A program made the translations under genes and the position numbers. This document shows positions 7,971 through 14,969 of a stretch of DNA of 64,000 bases, one piece after another (position 1 is the first letter of the stretch; each line of letters starts with the position of its first letter). The notes below the pieces were generated by a model. The model was not told the DNA's origin. It was given only the letters and a program-made list of their open reading frames with translations, and made no database searches. Source of the stretch: Hyalangium gracile (lineage in GTDB: Bacteria > Myxococcota > Myxococcia > Myxococcales > Myxococcaceae); contig NZ_JAHXBG010000010.1 in the NCBI RefSeq assembly GCF_020103725.1, forward strand, positions 1 to 64,000, in the 5' to 3' direction.

Positions 7971-9302
7971 TTACGTTGAGCCTGCCTCGTCGGTGAACGG
8001 AATGTCTTGTTCGGAATCAGCGGAACGGAGTTCTCGAATGGTAAAACCCAACTCTTGGACACGCCTGTTTGCTTGATGTCCTCCGGAAAATTCGTAGGTC
8101 GGAATTCCAGTGGCAAGAGATATCACCTGCTTCACTGGATAAAGCTTGTTATCATGCTCAATCGCGTATTTATGGGAATGGAAATTTTCGAAGCCTTCCC
8201 ACTCTTTGCGCCCTCGGAGATTTTCGTCGAATTTTGCTAAAGCCAGCATAAATTCGTCCCGCTGAAGTGGAGGGAGCCCCCGGCGCTTTACCTCGGCAAT
8301 ATCTCGCACCTGCCGGATGGACTCTTTGCTTACCTTCGTGTTGAAAATCCGGCCGGCATGCTCAAGGAATTGCAGGGTGTTATACATGTGAAAATGCGTA
8401 ACGCCAGCGCATCTATATATCTCCTCGACGAGTTCCGGGCGGGGCCCGATCCTTTGCCCGCTGACGACTCTCCACCAGTCTTCCTTTTCATCATTCGTAA
8501 TATAGATGACGGCTTTCGGCTTGGCATGCTCCGCATAATCCAAGACCTGTCTCCATAAAATATAATCCCCAAACTCATTACTGTACAGCAGTCCGTTATG
8601 AATTACCCTATCTGTCTTTCTCCCCTCTCCATCCAGGTAGCCGGGAGGCTCTTTGCGTTCGTACCTTCGGGCTGCATCTTTCTGGATAGCGTCCAGTACA
8701 ACTTGCGATTCGGGTGGGGGACCGATCCTGCCGCTCAGGATTTCTCCAATCTGATCTCTAATTGCGTCGGACATGAATTCCATAGGATGATTGCTTCGAA
8801 GTTCCTCAATCTCCGCAATGAAATTGTCCGAATGCCTCTCGATCTCCTTTAAAAACTTGCTCGGATTTATAGAGGCGTGCCGTCGGCTAAGCTGAAGTTC
8901 CCCGATCTTTTTGCTAAGATTTGCTTTACTCTCAGCAACGATTTTAAGAACATCTTGAAATCGGCGGATTTGATCTTGAATAACGCCGAGACGATTTGCC
9001 TCGTACTCCAAGGCCGCCTGAAATGGGACCCATAGCCGGTCTTTGATTTTCGTAAAAATTAAAAGCAATTCTTCTCGGGGCTTTTCAGGGTATCGGTGCA
9101 AATCTAGCAAGACATTTGCGTCGAGGACAAAAGTGCAGTCTGCCCAAGATGAATTTAATTCGGTGGTGCTTAGCCGATAGTAGCCCCGGAACAGGTCGCG
9201 CATCTGGCTTGACATGAATTGACGGTAGCAGTTCTTGCTCTTGGATTCTAGAGATGAGTCCGGTGAGTTACTCTGGATTTCCCTGCGTCTTTCGCTCGTC
9301 AT
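7971..9302 (-). CDS. PIN-like domain (PIN_8) putative RNase
   Basis: This protein of up to 443 residues has a PIN-like N-terminal domain. It starts at MRDLFRGYY, the usual start region of the PIN_8 family, with FVLDANVLLDLHRY (D61), WVPFQAALEYEANR (acidic 99/101) and the late acidic motif YITNDEKEDWW. A coiled-coil-like insert of ~80 residues sits between them. The C-terminal ~100 residues are unassigned. PIN_8 proteins are predicted metal-dependent RNases, often in defence islands and abortive infection contexts. The start at 9302 has a GAGGGA box; ATG at 9215 fits the family start better. AT-rich codon use marks it as acquired. It is the last intact island gene before the transposase fragments. 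Confidence 0.65.
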   Translation of the reverse strand: MTSERRREIQSNSPDSSLESKSKNCYRQFMSSQMRDLFRGYYRLSTTELNSSWADCTFVLDANVLLDLHRYPEKPREELLLIFTKIKDRLWVPFQAALEYEANRLGVIQDQIRRFQDVLKIVAESKANLSKKIGELQLSRRHASINPSKFLKEIERHSDNFIAEIEELRSNHPMEFMSDAIRDQIGEILSGRIGPPPESQVVLDAIQKDAARRYERKEPPGYLDGEGRKTDRVIHNGLLYSNEFGDYILWRQVLDYAEHAKPKAVIYITNDEKEDWWRVVSGQRIGPRPELVEEIYRCAGVTHFHMYNTLQFLEHAGRIFNTKVSKESIRQVRDIAEVKRRGLPPLQRDEFMLALAKFDENLRGRKEWEGFENFHSHKYAIEHDNKLYPVKQVISLATGIPTYEFSGGHQANRRVQELGFTIRELRSADSEQDIPFTDEAGST

Positions 9303-9311
9303 GGCCGGGTT

Positions 9312-9520
9312 CCCTCAAGCAAGGGCGAAGCCGGAGGCGGGGAGCCTGCCCTGTGCCGCGACGGTGGAGCCGAAGAAGGAGCACACACCACGATGGGACT
9401 GGGCCGGGTTGCTACGCAGGACGTTCGCCCTGGACTTGTTGGCTTGCTTGAGGTGTAGAGGCAGGCGGGGGGTCTTGGCGGGCCGTGAAGGGAGCAGGAG
9501 GGGTGAGAGCGAGTCTGGAG
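9312..9520 (+). pseudogene. IS91-like transposase, C-terminal remnant (second copy)
   Basis: The plus strand encodes HTPRWDWAGLLRRTFALDLL then [13 protein letters not shown]. After a frameshift it gives [13 protein letters not shown]. The same series, in the same order, is at 1946-2250 on the minus strand (TPR, AELLRRTF, CVRCGGRRRVL, VRAILKHLG). It is an internal and terminal piece of a Y2-type transposase, inactive. Confidence 0.65.
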
Positions 9521-9745
9521 CACCGAAGCCGTGCGCCAGCACTCCGCACTCCAGGTACCGGGCGTGCGTCCCGCTCCACGTACCGGGGCAGTCCGCGCCC
9601 CACCTCGCTCGCCTCCTCCAGCTGCGTGGCCAGGTTGTCCTTCACCACCTCGTACAGCACCGTCCCTTCCGGCTGCCTCCGCCGGTACGCCCACCCGCGC
9701 TCCTCCACCTGCTCCTCCCCTGCCACACCTTGCCAGGGCACACGT
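9520..9745 (-). pseudogene. IS91-like transposase, N-terminal remnant
   Basis: The minus strand encodes [40 protein letters not shown] and, in a shifted frame, LAHGFGA. This matches the N-terminus of IS91-type transposases (HPERTVLyevV.e.L.tfle.a..rG.gLP.yVerdf...L.CGvLa.GF). It abuts the plus-strand C-terminal piece head to head, so the element has been broken and inverted. The remainder up to 9873 holds no recognised gene. Confidence 0.6.
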
Positions 9746-9873
9746 TCCTGTCCGCCTCCCACGGGGTTCTCGTGAGCCCTGGGCGACCGGGGAGCTCAGG
9801 CCGCTGGCGTCCAAGCAGATTGCCCCTGTTGTGCCGCATGTGCCCCCAGTGTGACCCTCCAGCGGGGGATTGA

Positions 9874-9903
9874 ACGGGACGAGACGGGACGAGACGGGAC
9901 GGA
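9874..9903. repeat. Three tandem 10-bp units
   Basis: ACGGGACGAG is repeated twice exactly and a third time with two changes. It lies between the transposase debris and the tmRNA-like 3' end. No coding role is seen. Confidence 0.7.
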
Positions 9904-9978
9904 GCAGAGGAACGAGCCGAAGTGAGATCAAGGCGTTAGCCGGTAACAGCGCGACCTGCTTGGGGTTTTGCTTCCGCC

Positions 9979-10007
9979 TTGACGCGGGTTCGATTCCCGC
10001 CGCCTCC
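9979..10007 (+). other. tmRNA-like (ssrA) 3'-end fragment, possible attachment site
   Basis: The 3' part of a tRNA-like domain is present: a five-pair T stem (GCGGG/CCCGC) around TTCGATT, then CGCCTCC-A. This is the usual end of bacterial tmRNA (GACGCGGGTTCGAT... CGCCTCCA), and ssrA 3' ends are frequent integration sites. No 5' tRNA half, pseudoknots or tag-peptide region were seen upstream, so only the end is here. tRNA-Ser is an alternative source. From here to 10303 no gene was recognised. Confidence 0.5.
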
Positions 10008-10303
10008 ATCCCGAGAAGCCCAGCGATCCACCGGGAAATGGGACCTGTGGACGACGAGAGGTCGCATCCACGGTCGAGACGTCCGCGCACACCTTCCCAG
10101 CGGGCGCACCGTGCCGATCTGCCTCGAACTGGGCAACCAGGGCGACTTGGGCTCGCCAACGGAACGGTGAAGGGGCCATGATGGGGCACTCTAGAACCGA
10201 CTCATTCATCCACACGCCATCCACCATCCCCTTCCCGCGATTCTCACTCCCTGTGGCAGTGGGCGTTAACCTGGCCTGGTGACGTTGTGGCTTGGAGAGC
10301 CAT

Positions 10304-11410
10304 ATGAGCAAAGTCTACGTGAATGGCCGGACTGCCGCGCACAAGGGCGATAATCAGGTCAACACGGGGGCGGTCCCAGACGTATGCAAGACGCCCTCTC
10401 CTGGGGGACCCGTACCCATTCCCTATGTGAATGTGGCGCGAGATAGTGACCTCTCCAACGGAAGCAAGTCGGTAAGTATCGCGGGAAACCCTGTTGCTCT
10501 CGCAAACTCGAATCTCAGCACGAGCAGCGGCGACGAGCCCGGGACGGCAGGCGGAGGCCTCATCTCCTCGAAAACGAAAGGGAAGATGACCTGGGGCAGC
10601 TATAGCATCGACGTCAAGATGGAAGGGAAAGGCGTAGCCCGGTTCCTGGATGTCACCCAGCACAATGGTAACACCTTCAACACAGCCTTCACTCAACAGG
10701 GTGGCACAGGATTGGCCTATGGAGACGACCCAGTCGAGGGAAGGACCAAGTGCCCGATATGCAAGAAGCCAAAACCAGACCATCGCATCCTGGAGACACA
10801 GGTCGTTCGAGGTAAAGCCCGGGACCTGCTGCGGGCGCTCATGACCGTCGCGAAGGAAAAGGGGCTCGGACACACTCTCAAGCTCGATGATGATGGATTG
10901 CCTCGCAACGGCTACATGATTGGAGTTCTCACCTGCAAAGGTGGGCAGAAGATCTACGCCGCCATGTCCGGCAGGGCCCCTTATATTGACGGGTTCAAGG
11001 ACGCAGTGCGCTTGTTGCAGGCCAAAGACAGCAGATGGACGCTCTGCGAGCCCCTCGGGCCAACCAGTGTCATCCGAAATCCCCGGGGTGACGAGATCCC
11101 AATTGCCAAGATGCCGGTGGTTCCGGGTGGCAAGCCAGCAGGCGCCTGCGCAGCCCCGCAGCTCCTCCAAAACGCACAAGACCCACAAGCGGGTGGACAT
11201 ATTCCTGGCGCCATGTCCGAGATCTGGTACCGCCCGCGGGTTCTCAAGCGCCATACTCAAGGGCAGCAGAGCGTCAAAGTGATCTTCTTCAAGAATGGCA
11301 AGCAGATTACCTCGGCATTCGCCCATGGCGAGAGTGTTCCCTCATGCAAGACGTGCCAGAATCATCTGACGCAGATGCTATGTGACATGAATGAGAAGAC
11401 TTGCCCCTGA
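10304..11410 (+). CDS. PAAR-like (DUF4150) toxin with deaminase-like C-terminus
   Basis: The product has about 368 residues. Residues 1-130 are a DUF4150/PAAR-like domain (VYVNGRTAAHKGDNQVNTGAVPD...TPSPGGPVPIPYVN), the tip-binding module of type VI secretion effectors. The C-terminal ~200 residues look like a nucleic-acid deaminase toxin: a beta hairpin GVLTCKGGQKIYAAMSGRAP, a helix start PAGACAAPQLLQ (C282) and PSCKTC (C348, C351), which could supply three zinc ligands. The expected CxE catalytic Glu is Ala (C282-A-A284), so activity is uncertain. An extra zinc-like CPICKK lies between the domains. ATG 10304 is chosen over TTG 10292 because GGAG sits eight bases before it. A SUKH immunity gene follows. 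Confidence 0.7.
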   Translation: MSKVYVNGRTAAHKGDNQVNTGAVPDVCKTPSPGGPVPIPYVNVARDSDLSNGSKSVSIAGNPVALANSNLSTSSGDEPGTAGGGLISSKTKGKMTWGSYSIDVKMEGKGVARFLDVTQHNGNTFNTAFTQQGGTGLAYGDDPVEGRTKCPICKKPKPDHRILETQVVRGKARDLLRALMTVAKEKGLGHTLKLDDDGLPRNGYMIGVLTCKGGQKIYAAMSGRAPYIDGFKDAVRLLQAKDSRWTLCEPLGPTSVIRNPRGDEIPIAKMPVVPGGKPAGACAAPQLLQNAQDPQAGGHIPGAMSEIWYRPRVLKRHTQGQQSVKVIFFKNGKQITSAFAHGESVPSCKTCQNHLTQMLCDMNEKTCP

Positions 11411-11462
11411 CGCCTCCTGGAATGAAGCAACTGCGACACCTTGACTCCACAATGGGTGAGAG

Positions 11463-12206
11463 ATGATGAAGGAACTCATCGAGTTCATCAGCCGGTACGA
11501 CGCGGGATATGCCGGCACGATTCGCGGAGCGAGCGCCGGGGAGGTGTCTGAGCTCGAGCGTTTGGTGGGCCGTAGGCTCCCTGGCAGGTATCAGGAGTTT
11601 CTGCGACACATGGGGCGCAGCATGGGCGACTTCGTCGTCCCCGAGACAAACTTCCTCATCGACCGGATCCTGCGCTTCTATCGAGGAAAAGCCCGTGACA
11701 GGATTCCGCAGCGGTACATCTTCATTGCTGCCCACGAGGAGGACCCTTACAGCAGCTACTACTATGATTGTGGTTCATCCGCGGAGGCGGACGACTACAA
11801 GATCATCCGGGCGGAGCTTGGGGAAGACTTCGCGAATGCCGACATGCTCTCGCTGGCCTTTCCGTCACTCCAGGACATGTTGTTCCTGTTCGCCTTCCAA
11901 GTGAAGAGAATGTACTTGCTGCCTCATCGAGCGTTCTTGCAGACCTCCTGGGGAACCGCGGCGCACGAGCCAGGAGAAGCGGGGACACTGACTCTGGAAG
12001 GACTCGAGGGGATCATGCCTCAGCTCGGCTTCCAGAGGCTTCCTTACACCAGCGTCATGAACCCACTGTTCGATCGGGCTGATGCGGCTTTCTATGCGCA
12101 TCGTGCCTCTGACACAGGCGGCCTGAGTGCAGAGCTAGCGGCCTCACATGAGAAGGAGCACAGCCGGCTCCTGGAAATCATCAAGGACAATACGTTGCTG
12201 ACCTGA
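11463..12206 (+). CDS. SMI1/KNR4 (SUKH) family immunity protein
   Basis: The protein has 247 residues. The N-terminal ~150 match SUKH proteins: GASAGEVSELERLVGRRLPG then YQEFLRHMG, with a later YFIAAHE-like segment and YYYDCGSS. SUKH proteins bind and neutralise polymorphic toxins, and deaminase toxins are typical partners. The gene lies 52 bases after the DUF4150 toxin on the same strand, which supports toxin-immunity pairing. The C-terminal ~90 residues are unassigned. Two adjacent ATG codons (11463, 11466) can serve as starts. Cytoplasmic, no signal peptide. Confidence 0.75.
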   Translation: MMKELIEFISRYDAGYAGTIRGASAGEVSELERLVGRRLPGRYQEFLRHMGRSMGDFVVPETNFLIDRILRFYRGKARDRIPQRYIFIAAHEEDPYSSYYYDCGSSAEADDYKIIRAELGEDFANADMLSLAFPSLQDMLFLFAFQVKRMYLLPHRAFLQTSWGTAAHEPGEAGTLTLEGLEGIMPQLGFQRLPYTSVMNPLFDRADAAFYAHRASDTGGLSAELAASHEKEHSRLLEIIKDNTLLT

Positions 12207-12223
12207 CAGCGTCCCCCGAACAA

Positions 12224-13035
12224 TCAGCCTACCGCCAGGGTCGCGCCAGTTCGCCAGACGTCTTCCAGGGGCAGTTCCACCTCCGGGAGGACGGGCCGCA
12301 GCTCCGGGTGGAGCGAGGCCAGCGCGCAAGGCAGCGCCGCCACCCCCTGATGGGCGGCCACCGCGCCCGCCACGGCCACGGCCGCGTTGCTGCGAAAGGC
12401 GAAGCGCCCGGCCTCCCACTCCTCCAACCAGCGGAGCTGCGGCATGCGCGAGAGCGCCGCGTCGAAGCCCACCACCTGGTGCTGGGCCAGATCTCCCGGT
12501 GAGCGCAGGGGCACGGCGCGCTCCAGGTAGCGTGCGCTGGCGTAGAGCCTCCAGGCGAGCTGCCCCGCCTTGCGTGCCACCAGGGAGTTCCCCTTGGGTC
12601 GCACCGTGCGCACGCCCAGGTTCGCCTCCTGGCGCGCCAGGTCCAGCAGCCGCGTGTCGGTGGACTGCTCCACGCGCACCCTCGGGTGGCGCTCCCGGAA
12701 GAGCGCCAGCCAGGGATTGAGGAACGCGACGAAGCCGTCTCCGGTGATCAGGCGCACCGGCCCCTCGAGCTGCCCCTCCTCGTGCTTCAGCCCACGCTCG
12801 GCGCTGTGGAGCTGGGACTCGAATGGCCGCGGCGGTGCGCACCAGCGCTCGGCCCTCGGGCGTCAGCCGGACTCCTTCGGGGACACGGGCGAGCAGCCGG
12901 GTGCCCAGGCGCCGCTCGAGCGCCATCATGCGGCGGCCCACGGTGGAGGTGACGACGCCCAGCGCGCGAGCCGCCGCGGACAGCGAGCCGGCACGCTCCG
13001 CGGTGAGGAGGTAGCGGAGATCATCCCAGTTCATT
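12224..13035 (-). pseudogene. LysR-type regulator broken by a one-base frameshift
   Basis: The N-terminal winged HTH is intact (MNWDDLRYLLTAERAGSLSA..., RRMMALERRLGTRLLARV). The effector domain (RLITGDGFVAFLNPWLALFR..., ending RTGATLAVG) lies in another frame. Joining them needs removal of one base near 12820-12823; doing so restores AAAI-ESQLHSAERGLKHEEG between the two parts. The full protein would be ~270 residues. The divergent neighbour is a remnant of an epimerase/reductase, the usual target layout for LysR proteins, so the pair appears to be decaying. A sequencing or assembly error is the alternative. Start 13035 has a GGAG-like region just upstream. Confidence 0.8.
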
Positions 13036-13045
13036 CTGGAGGCCC

Positions 13046-13330
13046 TTGCATGAGTGCAACACCCGCTTGCCCAAGTGGCGAGTGGTGCAACAGGGGCGAT
13101 ACCAGGGTGCTCACGAGGGCAGCCCACGCCGGGCGGGCTTCCGCACGCTGCGCCGCGAGCGGACGAACACGGCCTTCGACGCCTCCAAGGCCGAGCGGAC
13201 ACTGGGCATCCGCTTCCGGCCACTCGAAGAAACCTTCACGGATGCCGTGGAGTGGTTCGTCAGGCACGGGTACGTGGACCGGGCGCGCCTGCCTCGGGGC
13301 GTCGCCTCACCCGCTGCTCGGGTGTCCTGA
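13046..13330 (+). pseudogene. NAD-dependent epimerase/reductase, C-terminal remnant
   Basis: The frame encodes FRTLRRERTNTAFDASKAER then TLGIRFRPLEETFTDAVEWF. This is the typical end of NAD(P)-dependent epimerases and dihydroflavonol-reductase-like SDRs (ds.kA...LG...rpleetl.dtv.wf...G). The Rossmann domain and catalytic YxxxK are missing. About 65 residues are homologous; the first ~20 codons are fused non-coding DNA. It sits directly divergent from the broken LysR gene. Confidence 0.65.
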
Positions 13331-13464
13331 GCCGAGCTACCGGGGCTGTGCCATGTCTGTACCCAGCAGGCGGATGGTCCCTTGCGGCTCCTGGAGACGC
13401 CGTGGCCACGAGCATCCCATGCGGCGCTGCGATAGCCTTCGAGGGGTTCCTTGGGAGGTTGCAC

Positions 13465-14622
13465 ATGTCAGCAATGGGTGATCCGTTGAGCGCTGCGCGT
13501 GGTCTTCGCGCGACCATTCGAGCCGTCCGTCAGGAGACGGAGCAGGGCCGGCGCTTGCCGCCATCGGTGGTTCAGGGGCTCATCGACAACGGCTTGTGCA
13601 GGATGCAGGTGCCGGCCAGCCTCGGAGGACTCGAGGTCGACCCCCTGGTCGCCCTCCAGGTGTACGAGGAGCTCGGCGCGGCCGAGGCCTCGGTGGCCTG
13701 GATTGCCTGGAACAACGCGCTCCCGGCGCTCTTGAGCCGCCATCTCCCGGAGGCGGCGAGGGCCGAGCTCTTCAGCGATGGCCGCCGGCTCTTCGCCAAC
13801 TCGACCCGCCCGATGGGCCGGGCCGTCGTGGCGGAAGGTGGGTATCGGGTATCGGGCCGGTGGTCCCTGGTGTCCGGCTGCGAGCTGGCGGAGTGGATCC
13901 CGGTGATGTCCATCATCATCGAGGGGAGCGCGCCTCGGATGATGGCGCCCGGTGTTCCGGAGATGCGGATGGCCTATGTGCCCCGGGGCTCGTATCGCAT
14001 CGTGGATACCTGGCACGTGGGCGGGCTGCGGGGCACCGGCAGCCATGATGTCGTGGTGGAGGATGTCTTCGTCCCCGCCGAGCGGACGTTCTCCTTCTTC
14101 GATCCGGTGCGGATCGACCGGCCGCTCTTCCAGATGCCCTGGGTGAGCACCGTAGGGGCCTGGTGCGCGGGGATCTGCCTGGGGATTGCCCGGACGGCCA
14201 CCGACACGTTGCTGGAGCTGGCGACGTCCAAGTCGCCGGTGGATCCAGGACCGGGGCTGCGGGATCGGCCCTCGGTACAGGCGATGGTCGCCTCCTCATC
14301 CGCGAGCCTGGAGGCCGCCCGGCTGCTCCTGATCGATGCGCTGGGGGATGTGTGGGCCACCTGCAGCCGCGGAGCGGCGTCCACGGAGATGCAGCGCGCC
14401 CGCCTATGGGGTGGCACCATCCACGCCGTCCGCACCGCCAAGGCCACGGTGACATCCATGTACGAGGCGGCCGGAGCCACGGCCCTGTACAATGAATGCC
14501 TCATCGAGCGGGCCCACCGGGACATCCACGCCGTCACGCAACACATCGTCCTGGCGCAGTCGTGGATGGAGGAGGCCGGTCGGGTCCGGCTGGGGCTCAA
14601 GCCGAACCACCCCTTCTTCTAG
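13465..14622 (+). CDS. Acyl-CoA dehydrogenase-family flavoprotein
   Basis: The product has 385 residues with the acyl-CoA dehydrogenase fold: N-terminal helical domain (VVQGLIDNGLCRMQVPASLGGLEVDP), middle beta domain (SGRWSLVSGC, GGLRGTGSHDVVVEDVFVP) and a C-terminal helical domain ending LGLKPNHPFF. The GLRGTGSHD...VFVP signature and C-terminus match the Acyl-CoA_dh_2 branch, which includes two-component flavin monooxygenases of the HsaA/DszC type. The usual catalytic Glu of true dehydrogenases is not evident, so oxygenase is plausible; no flavin reductase lies nearby. GGGAGG lies seven bases before the ATG. Substrate unknown. Confidence 0.75.
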   Translation: MSAMGDPLSAARGLRATIRAVRQETEQGRRLPPSVVQGLIDNGLCRMQVPASLGGLEVDPLVALQVYEELGAAEASVAWIAWNNALPALLSRHLPEAARAELFSDGRRLFANSTRPMGRAVVAEGGYRVSGRWSLVSGCELAEWIPVMSIIIEGSAPRMMAPGVPEMRMAYVPRGSYRIVDTWHVGGLRGTGSHDVVVEDVFVPAERTFSFFDPVRIDRPLFQMPWVSTVGAWCAGICLGIARTATDTLLELATSKSPVDPGPGLRDRPSVQAMVASSSASLEAARLLLIDALGDVWATCSRGAASTEMQRARLWGGTIHAVRTAKATVTSMYEAAGATALYNECLIERAHRDIHAVTQHIVLAQSWMEEAGRVRLGLKPNHPFF

Positions 14623-14874
14623 GTGGATGCCGGCGACTGGCTGGGGGACGCGTCCGTCTGCGGTGGCTCGGCGGACTCGATGCCCATCACCTGGGTGGCC
14701 CCATCGCCACCTTCCGCTGCCCTGAGCCGCTTCACCCGCGCGGGACGTGTGCGCCTGCCTCCGCTGTGGGCAGTCAGGCACCTGTCCCATCCAGGGGACA
14801 ACTGGAGTGCGCCTGCCCGCTCCAGGCGGCCTCCCCCGGATGCCCACCCCCTTGAATCTCCAGGCCTTTTCCCC
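14623..14874. other. Intergenic, nothing recognised
   Basis: About 250 GC-rich bases between the flavoprotein stop and the sigma-54 promoter match. No gene or RNA was recognised; enhancer-binding sites for a sigma-54 activator would be expected here but no clear inverted repeat was identified. Confidence 0.4.
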
Positions 14875-14890
14875 TGGCACTGCGGTTGCT
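14875..14890 (+). promoter_or_regulatory. Sigma-54 (-24/-12) promoter
   Basis: TGGCACTGCGGTTGCT matches the consensus TGGCAC-N5-TTGCW at every fixed position, with correct 12-base GG-to-GC spacing. It lies 80 bases before the start of the 901-residue effector-like gene. A second match precedes the next gene. Confidence 0.7.
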
Positions 14891-14969
14891 CCTGCGAACT
14901 CCCGAAGAGGGCTCACCTCCAACAGCCCTTCCTTCCGGCCCTGGCTCCGGGAAGGCGAGGAGAACATCC

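Noticed and set aside
9874-9903. Possible CRISPR array
   Set aside because: Only three adjacent 10-bp units without spacers; no cas genes anywhere in the window.
9299-10189. 296-codon minus-strand open frame containing RESNPR-like residues
   Set aside because: The RESNPR string is the reverse reading of a tRNA-type T arm, a common false ORF; the rest covers transposase debris.
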